Shown here piece by piece: positions 39,991-46,977 of a DNA stretch of 46,977 bases. This stretch comes from Bacteroidaceae bacterium (lineage in GTDB: Bacteria; Bacteroidota; Bacteroidia; Bacteroidales; Bacteroidaceae). Location: positions 1-46,977 of the forward strand of contig JAFSKK010000026.1 in NCBI GenBank assembly GCA_017448965.1, read 5' to 3'. Numbering within the stretch: position 1 is the first letter of the stretch; each line of letters opens with the position of its first letter. Below the pieces are notes generated by a model. That model was not told the DNA's origin, ran no database searches, and saw only the letters and a list, made by a program, of their open reading frames with translations. The position numbers and the translations under genes were made by a program.

Positions 39991-42192
39991 ATGAGAAACT
40001 ATTTTTTTATATTATGTGCATTCGTACTGCTGCCCATAACCGCTATCGGTCAGACACAGCAGGGTTATGTGAAAACTTTAGGACGCCCCAATAAGGATGG
40101 TGTGCCTTTGAAAGGCGTGACCGTCCTCGTGAAAGGTGAGCACAATACTGTGCTGAGCAAGGCAGACGGTACTTTCTCCATGCTGATGACAGGCAAGAAG
40201 AATGGAGATGCCTACTCTCTGCAACAAGTACAGAAGTCAGGGTATGAACTGAACGAGAAGGGAGTGATTGGCAGAAAGTATACCTTTTCAGACAAGGTTC
40301 CATTGACCATCGTGATGGTGTCCACCTCCCAACTCCAGGCTGACAAACAGCGCATCGAGAACACAGCCTACGAAGTGGCACAACGGAACTACAAGGCAAA
40401 GATGGCTGAACTGGAGCGGCAACTCAGCAAGAATACCATTACGGCAGAGACTTACCGTTCAGAACTGGCAGACCTGCGAGAGAAGTTCGAACGCTACCAA
40501 CTGCTCATCGACGGATTGGCAGAACACTATGCCCACACCGACTACGACATGCTGACCGACACAGAGCGTGAAATCAACCTCTGCATCGAGTCAGGCGACC
40601 TCGACCGTGCCGACTCCCTCATCCACACCCTCTTCGACCCCACCGACGTTCTCCAGCGCAACCACGATGCCCTCGCCAAACTCGACCAACAAATCGACCA
40701 AGCAAACGACATCATCCGTCAGGCCAACACCGACATGGCCGCCGTGCTGAAACAACAGGAAAAGGATGCAGAGTATTTGTATCAGTTATACACCATCGCC
40801 CTTGCAAAGTACGACAATGAAAAAGCGAGATCTTATATTGAAACAAGAGCAAAATTAGATACGACGAATGTGGATTGGCAGAATGATGCAGGAATGTTTA
40901 TATACGAATACATGGCTCTATATGATGATGCTTTAACATATTTCGAGCGAGCATTATACTATTCCGAGAAACAAAACACGCCTAATAAGATATCAGACTG
41001 TTATTACAACATGGGACTCTGTTTTTGTGCCTTAGGACTATACGACCAATCTATTGAATATCAAACAAAAGCACTAATCAACAGAGATTCTAATGATGAT
41101 GGCAATCAGAAAGATATTGCAGCTATTTATGATCAAATAGGATTGACATACACAAGACAAGATATGTATACACAAGCTTTAAGCAACCATCTGAAGGCAG
41201 TACATATCTTAGATGATTACAACGATAGCACATGTTATGAGGAATATGCTACCATTTATAACAATATCGGAATTGTGTACAACCATCTTGATTCTTTAGA
41301 CAAGTCCTTATATTATTATAATAAAGCTCTGGAAAATTGTAATAAATTCTATAAACAAGAATACACCATTCATCAAGCCATAACAGACTGCAATATAGGA
41401 GTTGTGCTATACAAAAAGGGAGAAATGTTAGCAGCGTTAGGCCATTTTGAAAAAGCTTTAGAATGCTTTCAAAAAACATACGTAACAAACCACCCTGCAA
41501 TTGCGACAACTTTAAATCAAATCAGCGCATTTTACGCTGAAATGGATGACTGGAATAAGGCTTTGGATTATTTGGAAAGGGCGTTGCAAATTAATACCAA
41601 CGTATATGGAGAACAACATCCAAATACAGCAAAGAATCTCAGCAACATAGGTGCCATCTGTATTCAAATGGATAAGCCGTATGAGGCAATCCGAAATTTT
41701 GAAAAAGCATTAGAGATTAATAAGCGTTTCTATGGCGAAACACATTCAGACATTGCATCAATATACACATATTTAGGAGATGTTTTTTACCGTTTAGGAA
41801 ACCATGGTTTTTCTTCATCTCTTGAATATTACAATCAAGCTTTGGCCATTTATCAACAACTTTATGGAGAGACGCATTTGGATATTGCCAACATCAATAA
41901 AAAAATTGGGTGTATATATTACGAGAAAAAGAATTACACAAAGGCTTTAGAAATCCTACATCAGGCTGTTGAAATCTATGAGAAATTGCATGTACCAGAA
42001 AATTTGGATTTTGCCGATTCCTACAATTCCGTCGGGAGTGTTTATTATAGCCAAGGAAACTACACGAAAGCATTCGACTACTTTTCTAAGTCTTTAGCAA
42101 TTTTAGAGAAAGTGTTAGGTGAAGACCATCCTAACACAAAAATAGTTAAAGAGAATATAGAGTCTCTGAAACAGAAAATGAACGGCCAATAA
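39991..42192 (+). CDS. Secreted TPR protein, tandem family member 1
   Basis: The 733-residue protein has a signal peptide (YFFILCAFVLLPITAIG). Residues 23-105 form a carboxypeptidase-regulatory-like (transthyretin-type) domain starting QQGYVKTLGRP; 105-270 are a long coiled-coil segment (ADLREKFERYQLLIDGLAEHY near 157-177); from about 290 on are about ten TPR units such as YNNIGIVYNHLDSLDKSLYYYNKAL. It ends HPNTKIVKENIESLKQKMNGQ, like member 3. The first 290 codons are nearly identical to members 2-4, while the rest is visibly more A/T-rich and distinct, suggesting exchange of the C-terminal half. Function unknown; TPRs bind protein partners. Confidence 0.85.
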   Translation: MRNYFFILCAFVLLPITAIGQTQQGYVKTLGRPNKDGVPLKGVTVLVKGEHNTVLSKADGTFSMLMTGKKNGDAYSLQQVQKSGYELNEKGVIGRKYTFSDKVPLTIVMVSTSQLQADKQRIENTAYEVAQRNYKAKMAELERQLSKNTITAETYRSELADLREKFERYQLLIDGLAEHYAHTDYDMLTDTEREINLCIESGDLDRADSLIHTLFDPTDVLQRNHDALAKLDQQIDQANDIIRQANTDMAAVLKQQEKDAEYLYQLYTIALAKYDNEKARSYIETRAKLDTTNVDWQNDAGMFIYEYMALYDDALTYFERALYYSEKQNTPNKISDCYYNMGLCFCALGLYDQSIEYQTKALINRDSNDDGNQKDIAAIYDQIGLTYTRQDMYTQALSNHLKAVHILDDYNDSTCYEEYATIYNNIGIVYNHLDSLDKSLYYYNKALENCNKFYKQEYTIHQAITDCNIGVVLYKKGEMLAALGHFEKALECFQKTYVTNHPAIATTLNQISAFYAEMDDWNKALDYLERALQINTNVYGEQHPNTAKNLSNIGAICIQMDKPYEAIRNFEKALEINKRFYGETHSDIASIYTYLGDVFYRLGNHGFSSSLEYYNQALAIYQQLYGETHLDIANINKKIGCIYYEKKNYTKALEILHQAVEIYEKLHVPENLDFADSYNSVGSVYYSQGNYTKAFDYFSKSLAILEKVLGEDHPNTKIVKENIESLKQKMNGQ

Positions 42193-42244
42193 CTCTTCGC
42201 GGTGTATCTCTAATTTGTGATGCCTTGTCAAAAATATCCATCCT

Positions 42245-42349
42245 TTTTTGTAGGCTTGGAGGAATTTGTGTACCTTTGCCCCAAAATCGAATACCGATTT
42301 CTCCAAGAAACTCAAAAAAACCACTAAACCTAAATCATACCATCAAACA
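42245..42349 (+). repeat. Duplicated upstream cassette, copy 1
   Basis: About 105 bases before TPR gene 2, from TTTTTTGTAGGCTTGGAGG to the start codon, recur almost unchanged before TPR gene 4 (46349-46455). Shared parts include TCGAATACCGATTTCTCCAA and AAATCATACCATCAA. Confidence 0.85.
42247..42278 (+). promoter_or_regulatory. Promoter of TPR genes 2 and 3
   Basis: TTTG (42247-42250), 20 bases, TACCTTTG (42271-42278). The leader is about 65 bases. Gene 3 starts 19 bases after gene 2 and has no promoter of its own. Confidence 0.75.
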
Positions 42350-44551
42350 ATGAAAAAAGCATATCTCCTCTTTATTGCACTATTTGCCGCCATCTCTATG
42401 TCAGCCCAGATGCAGCAGGGTTATGTGAAAACTTTAGGACGCCCCAATAAGGATGGTGTGCCTTTGAAAGGCGTGACCGTCCTTGTGAAAGGTGAACACA
42501 ATACTGTGCTGAGCAAGGCTGACGGTACTTTCTCCATGCTGATGACAGGCAAGAAAAATGGAGATGCCTACTCACTTCAACAGGTACAAAAGTCTGGGTA
42601 TGAACTGAACGAGAAAGGCGTGATTGGCAGAAAGTATGCCTTCTCAGACAAGGTGCCGCTGACCCTCGTAATGGTGTCCACCTCCCAACTTCAGGCAGAC
42701 AAACAGCGCATTGAGAACAAAGCCTACGAGGTGGCACAACGGAACTATCAGAAAAAGATGGCAGAACTGGAGAGACAACTCGGCCAAAACACCATCACGG
42801 CAGAGACCTACCGCTCAGAAGCGGCTGACCTGCGAGAGAAGTTCGAGCGCTACCAACTGCTCATCGACGGATTGGCGGAACACTATGCCCACACCGACTA
42901 CGACCTGCTGACCGACACAGAGCGTGAAATCAATCTCTGCATCGAAGCTGGTGACCTCGACCGTGCCGATTCTCTCATCCACACTCTCTTCGACCCCACC
43001 GACGTTCTCCAGCGCAACCACGATGCCCTCGCCCGTCTCGACCAACAAATCGACCAAGCCAACGACATCATTCGTCAAGCCAACACCGACATGGCCGCCG
43101 TGCTGAAACAACAGGAAAAAGATGCAGAGTATTTGTATCAACTATATACCATTGCCCTTGCTAAGTACGATAATGAAAAAGCGAGATATTATATTGAAAC
43201 AAGGGCTGCATTGGACACAACAAGTGTGGATTGGCAGATTGATGCAGGACTTTTTATCGAGAACTATTTCGCAGATTATTCCAAGGCGCTCAACTATTAC
43301 CGATGCGCCTTAACCAACACTTTAAGAAATCCCAAGTATTATTATTTGCAAGGAGTCGCCTTGAACAATATTGGGGACCTATTACTAACACAAGCAAAAT
43401 ATCAAGAGGCTTTAACGAATTTTGAAAAAGCAAGAGATTTTGACAAAGATCTATTGGGAGAAGAAAATGTGCTTTTAGTAAAAGTCTACAACAATATTGG
43501 AGTTGTTTACGATGGAATGGAAAACTACATTATGGCATGGGATAATTACAATAAAGCACTTAAAATTGAAAACACACATCATCCAGATGGAAGTAAAGAA
43601 ATGGCTCTTCTCTATAGCAATATTGGAGGATTGTATCGTTCATTGGGCGAAAAAGATAAAGCTATCGTTTGTTACAAAAAAGCGTTGGAGTTATATCGGC
43701 GCTTCACTGGTGAACAATCCGCCGAAGTGGCTAGTGTTTATGGAAACTTAGCCGATTGTAGAACGAACAATGAGGAGGCTCTTCAATATGTGGAGAAAGC
43801 CCTTGACTTTTATCTCAAACTATATGGAGACGATCACCCGAATGTGGCTTGGTGTTATGGAATCATGGGCAGTATCTACTTTTTTCTTAATCAACCACAA
43901 AAAGGAGAAGAGTACATTATTCGAGCATTGTTTATTTATAAAAATTTTTTGGGAGATTTTCATCCCAAAGTTGCTGGTATGTACCGAGTCTTATCAGCGA
44001 GACATTTTGAAAGGGGGAATTTAGACATGGCCACCGAATATAATCAGAAGGCTTTGGATATTTATATGCAAACCTATGGTGAAGGTCATTCTACCGTTGC
44101 TTCTTGCTACATTCAAAACGGGGAGATTCTCATCAGTAAAGATAAGATTCAAGAGGCATCTACTTATATTGATAAAGCAATTAACGGGATGGAAAAGAAA
44201 TACCCAGAAGGACACCCTGATTTATATACATACTATCTATCACAAGGATGTTATCGTTTAGGGTTACAGACCAAAGATTCAACGCATTTAAAAAAAGACA
44301 GAGCATTGGATGGACAAATGAATGATTATGGCACAGAAGAAAGTTTTGATAAAGCCCTTGTTATAGCTGAGAAATTCTATCGCGAAGATTCCGAAAGAAT
44401 GCAAAATATAATTCAGTATCTGGTAAACATCTATTTCATAAGAATCGCTATAGGGGGAACTGCCTATCAAGATAAACTAAAAGCCTTGGCCACTAAATAT
44501 CCGAAATACGTCAAAACAGCATGGGATACACTTCAACAGCAGATTCCATAA
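42350..44551 (+). CDS. Secreted TPR protein, tandem family member 2
   Basis: The ATG at 42350 gives a signal peptide (LLFIALFAAISMSAQ); an ATG 84 bases upstream, inside the promoter cassette, is rejected. The 733-residue product has the same N-terminal regulatory-like domain and coiled coil (about 20-290) as member 1. The C-terminal half is again A/T-rich TPR, but different: YSNIGGLYRSLGEKDKAIVCYKKAL and YGIMGSIYFFLNQPQKGEEYI. The last part, near 620-733, has no TPR consensus. It shares a transcript with member 3. Confidence 0.85.
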   Translation: MKKAYLLFIALFAAISMSAQMQQGYVKTLGRPNKDGVPLKGVTVLVKGEHNTVLSKADGTFSMLMTGKKNGDAYSLQQVQKSGYELNEKGVIGRKYAFSDKVPLTLVMVSTSQLQADKQRIENKAYEVAQRNYQKKMAELERQLGQNTITAETYRSEAADLREKFERYQLLIDGLAEHYAHTDYDLLTDTEREINLCIEAGDLDRADSLIHTLFDPTDVLQRNHDALARLDQQIDQANDIIRQANTDMAAVLKQQEKDAEYLYQLYTIALAKYDNEKARYYIETRAALDTTSVDWQIDAGLFIENYFADYSKALNYYRCALTNTLRNPKYYYLQGVALNNIGDLLLTQAKYQEALTNFEKARDFDKDLLGEENVLLVKVYNNIGVVYDGMENYIMAWDNYNKALKIENTHHPDGSKEMALLYSNIGGLYRSLGEKDKAIVCYKKALELYRRFTGEQSAEVASVYGNLADCRTNNEEALQYVEKALDFYLKLYGDDHPNVAWCYGIMGSIYFFLNQPQKGEEYIIRALFIYKNFLGDFHPKVAGMYRVLSARHFERGNLDMATEYNQKALDIYMQTYGEGHSTVASCYIQNGEILISKDKIQEASTYIDKAINGMEKKYPEGHPDLYTYYLSQGCYRLGLQTKDSTHLKKDRALDGQMNDYGTEESFDKALVIAEKFYREDSERMQNIIQYLVNIYFIRIAIGGTAYQDKLKALATKYPKYVKTAWDTLQQQIP

Positions 44552-44570
44552 AGAGATAACACAAGAAAAA

Positions 44571-46256
44571 ATGAAAACGATTGTTTTTTTGTTTTTTATG
44601 TCAACAACACTTTCTCTATTGGCACAACAGCAACAGGGTTATGTAAAAACTTTAGGACGCCCCGACAAGAAAGGTGAGCCTTTGAGTGGTGTGACCGTCC
44701 TAGTGAAGGGTGAACATAATACAGTGCTGAGCAAAGCGGATGGTACTTTCTCCATGCTGATGACTGGCAAGAAAAATGGAGATGTCCACTCACTTCAACA
44801 AGTACAGAAGTCAGGATATGAACTGAACGAGAAGGGAGTTATTGGCAGGAAGTATGCCTTCTCCGACAAAGTTCCCTTGACCCTCGTGATGGTGTCCACT
44901 TCACAACTCCAGGCAGACAAACAGCGCATCGAGAACACAGCCTACGAGGTGGCACAAAGGAACTATCAGAAAAAAATGGCTGAACTGGAGAGACAGCGTG
45001 ACAAAAACACCATCACTGCGGAGACCTACCGCTCAGAAGCAGCTGACCTGCGAGAGAAATTTGAGCGCTACCAACTGCTCATCGACGGTCTGGCAGAACA
45101 CTATGCCCACACCGACTACGACCTGCTGACCGACACGGAACGTGAAATCAACCTCTGCATCGAGGCAGGCGACCTCGACCGTGCCGATTCCCTTATCCAC
45201 ACCCTTTTCGCCCCCACCGACGTGCTCCAGAGCAACCACGATGCCCTCGCCAAAATCGACCAGCAAATCGACCAGACCAAAGACATCATCCGCCAAGCCA
45301 ACACCGACATGGCCGCTGTACTGAAACAACAGGAAAAGGATGCAGAGTATTTGTATCAGCTATATACCATCGCCCTTGCAAAGTACGACAATGAGAAGGC
45401 GAGATATTACATTGAAACAAGAGCGGCACTAGATACGACAAATCTAAAATGGCAGAATGATACAGGGCGGTTTATCCACGACTATCTCGCAGACTATTCC
45501 ACATCTCTCAACTACTTCCAATTGGTTCTTCGTCAGTCATTAGTACAGGAGGGCGAAGAGAGTGCGTGGGTAGGTACAGCCTACAACAATATCGGTGGTG
45601 TCTATTCACACCAAGGTAACTATCCGAAAGCCTTGGAATACTACTCAAAGGCACTCACCGTCTGGGAAAAAGTATTGGGAATGGAAAATCCCGATGTCGC
45701 TTTATCCTACAACAACATTGGTGCAATTTACTACCACCAAGGTGACTACTCTAAATCACTAGAATACTATTCTAAGGCATTAATCATCTGGGAGAAGTTG
45801 CAGGGAACGGAACATCTAGACGTCGCCTTATCTTACAACAACATCGGTGCTGCCTATGCCGAGCAAGGCAACTACCTCAAGGCACTTGAATATCTTTTTA
45901 AGGCTCTCGCCATTCGGGAAAAGATACTAGGTAAGGAGCATCCAAATGTCGCTTTGTCCTACAACAATATTGGTTATGTCTACATCGAGCAAGGAGACTA
46001 CCCCAAAGCGTTGAGATACCATTTCGAAGCACTCGCCATTCGTGAAAAAGTTCTAGGGAAGGAACATCCCGATGTCGCCCAGTCCTATAACAACATCGGG
46101 GTTGTCTACTATTGCCAAGGTGACCACCGTTTAGCATTAGAATACCTTTCAAAGTCACTGGCCATCAGGGAAAAAGTGTTGGGACCTATTCATCCTAACA
46201 CGAAAATCGTAAGGGAAAATATTGAAGATGTAAAACAGGAGATGAATGCCCAATAA
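44571..46256 (+). CDS. Secreted TPR protein, tandem family member 3
   Basis: The 561-residue protein has a signal peptide (FLFFMSTTLSLLAQ) and the shared N-terminal half (about 20-290). The C-terminal part is six highly regular 42-residue kinesin-light-chain-type TPRs (SYNNIGxxYxxQGDYxKALE, KALxIxEKVLGxEHPDVAL) at about 340-545, encoded by 126-base DNA repeats. The tail HPNTKIVRENIEDVKQEM matches member 1. It lacks its own promoter and sits 19 bases after member 2. Confidence 0.85.
   Translation: MKTIVFLFFMSTTLSLLAQQQQGYVKTLGRPDKKGEPLSGVTVLVKGEHNTVLSKADGTFSMLMTGKKNGDVHSLQQVQKSGYELNEKGVIGRKYAFSDKVPLTLVMVSTSQLQADKQRIENTAYEVAQRNYQKKMAELERQRDKNTITAETYRSEAADLREKFERYQLLIDGLAEHYAHTDYDLLTDTEREINLCIEAGDLDRADSLIHTLFAPTDVLQSNHDALAKIDQQIDQTKDIIRQANTDMAAVLKQQEKDAEYLYQLYTIALAKYDNEKARYYIETRAALDTTNLKWQNDTGRFIHDYLADYSTSLNYFQLVLRQSLVQEGEESAWVGTAYNNIGGVYSHQGNYPKALEYYSKALTVWEKVLGMENPDVALSYNNIGAIYYHQGDYSKSLEYYSKALIIWEKLQGTEHLDVALSYNNIGAAYAEQGNYLKALEYLFKALAIREKILGKEHPNVALSYNNIGYVYIEQGDYPKALRYHFEALAIREKVLGKEHPDVAQSYNNIGVVYYCQGDHRLALEYLSKSLAIREKVLGPIHPNTKIVRENIEDVKQEMNAQ
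45585..46200 (+). repeat. 126-base tandem repeats encoding TPR units
   Basis: Inside member 3, TCCTACAACAAC or close variants recur every 126 bases (about 45581, 45707, 45833, 45959, 46085), each encoding YNNIG. The regular spacing at the DNA level allows gain or loss of whole 42-residue units by recombination without a frameshift. Confidence 0.8.
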
Positions 46257-46350
46257 CCCCTCGCAACGCATGTGAATTGCAAGAAGAATTCTATAAAATC
46301 ACAGAAAAAAATCTCAAATTCCACCTCAAACCCACAAAAAAACCTCCCTT

Positions 46351-46382
46351 TTTGTAGGCTTGGAGGAATTTGTGTATCTTTG
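46351..46382 (+). promoter_or_regulatory. Promoter of TPR gene 4
   Basis: TTTG (46351-46354), 20 bases, TATCTTTG (46375-46382), within the second copy of the upstream cassette (46349-46455). Confidence 0.75.
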
Positions 46383-46455
46383 CCACAAAATCGAATACCG
46401 ATTTCTCCAAGAAAGTCAAAAAACAACCACAAAATCTAAATCATACCATCAAGCA

Positions 46456-46977
46456 ATGAAAAAAATAGCTCTTATCATCGTTGCACTATTTGCCGCCATC
46501 TCTATGTCTGCCCAGATGCAGCAGGGTTATGTGAAATCTCTGGGACGCCCCGACAAGAAAGGTGAACCTTTAAAAGGCGTGACCGTTCTCGTGAAGGGTG
46601 AACACAATACTGTGCTGAGCAAGGCGGATGGTACTTTTTCCATATTGATGGCAGGCAAGAAGAATGGAGATGCCTACTCACTTCAACAGGTACAGAAGTC
46701 TGGATATGAACTGAACGAGAAAGGAGTGATTGGCAGAAAGTATGCCTTCTCCGACAAGGTGCCGCTGACCCTCGTAATGGTGTCCACCTCCCAACTTCAG
46801 GCAGATAAACAACGCATTGAGAACAAAGCCTACGAAGTGGCACAAAGGAACTATCAGAAAAAAATGGCTGAACTGGAGAGACAGCGTGACAAAAACACCA
46901 TCACTGCGGAGACCTACCGCTCAGAAGCAGCTGACCTGCGAGAGAAATTTGAGCGCTACCAACTGCTCATCGACGGT
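46456..46977 (+). CDS. Secreted TPR-family protein, member 4, cut by window end
   Basis: Only the first 174 codons are present. The signal peptide (ALIIVALFAAISMSAQ) and the start resemble member 2, and the domain from QQGYVKSLGRPDKKGEP onward matches the shared N-terminal half; the part near the edge (ERQRDKNTITAETYR) is closest to member 3. It has a duplicate of the member 2 promoter cassette. Whether its C-terminus is TPR cannot be seen. Confidence 0.85.
   Translation, partial: MKKIALIIVALFAAISMSAQMQQGYVKSLGRPDKKGEPLKGVTVLVKGEHNTVLSKADGTFSILMAGKKNGDAYSLQQVQKSGYELNEKGVIGRKYAFSDKVPLTLVMVSTSQLQADKQRIENKAYEVAQRNYQKKMAELERQRDKNTITAETYRSEAADLREKFERYQLLIDG

Overview
The window looks like a Bacteroidales chromosome, most likely Prevotella-like. 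The evidence is a promoter grammar of TTTG, 19-20 bases, then TAnnTTTG that recurs at about ten places; Bacteroidetes-only families (DUF4468, DUF4421, Porin_10-type beta-barrel, DUF5053, CotH/lamin-tail secreted proteins); a short primary sigma factor without region 1.1; and a type II-C CRISPR locus with 47-base repeats. I saw no rRNA or tRNA gene.

Layout. 1-4.6 kb: the grpE-dnaJ heat-shock pair behind a hairpin-rich leader, a small secreted protein, then an ECF sigma / membrane protein / Spy-like periplasmic protein cluster. 4.7-7.7 kb: envelope proteins ending in a large beta-barrel. 7.7-17.3 kb: a long run on the minus strand with rpoD, a lipoprotein clostripain-type protease, an HprK-like kinase / S26-type protease / PqqD trio, ung, an SGNH hydrolase, a secreted phospholipase-D-like enzyme, a GH10-like hydrolase and ispE.

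17.4-26.3 kb is accessory. It holds repeat-rich DNA, a tracrRNA and cas9 with divergent promoters, cas1, cas2, and an 11-repeat CRISPR array whose repeats point to transcription on the minus strand. Between the array and one orphan, mutated repeat lie about 1.26 kb of small genes: a frameshifted GGAREGAGRK protein, DUF5053, a 54-residue putative ribbon-helix-helix protein with two operators, and a phosphoribosyltransferase remnant. Decayed RhuM-like fragments follow.

26.8-39.8 kb is mostly housekeeping and envelope: SH3-like protein, RluA-type pseudouridine synthase, RlmD, Gfo/Idh oxidoreductase, DUF4421, a 1469-residue CotH-lamin-tail protein, galE and an OmpH/Skp lipoprotein. 39.9 kb to the window end is a tandem family of four secreted TPR proteins with nearly identical N-terminal halves and different C-terminal repeats; the fourth runs off the edge.

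The strongest observation is that every CRISPR repeat, read in the crRNA direction, contains TTG, 19 bases, TATCTTTG, which fits the promoter consensus used elsewhere in the window. Each spacer may therefore have its own promoter, as in Neisseria type II-C arrays but with a Bacteroidetes-type sequence. The orphan repeat keeps both promoter boxes while its two changes fall in the tracrRNA-pairing part, so it may now act only as a promoter.
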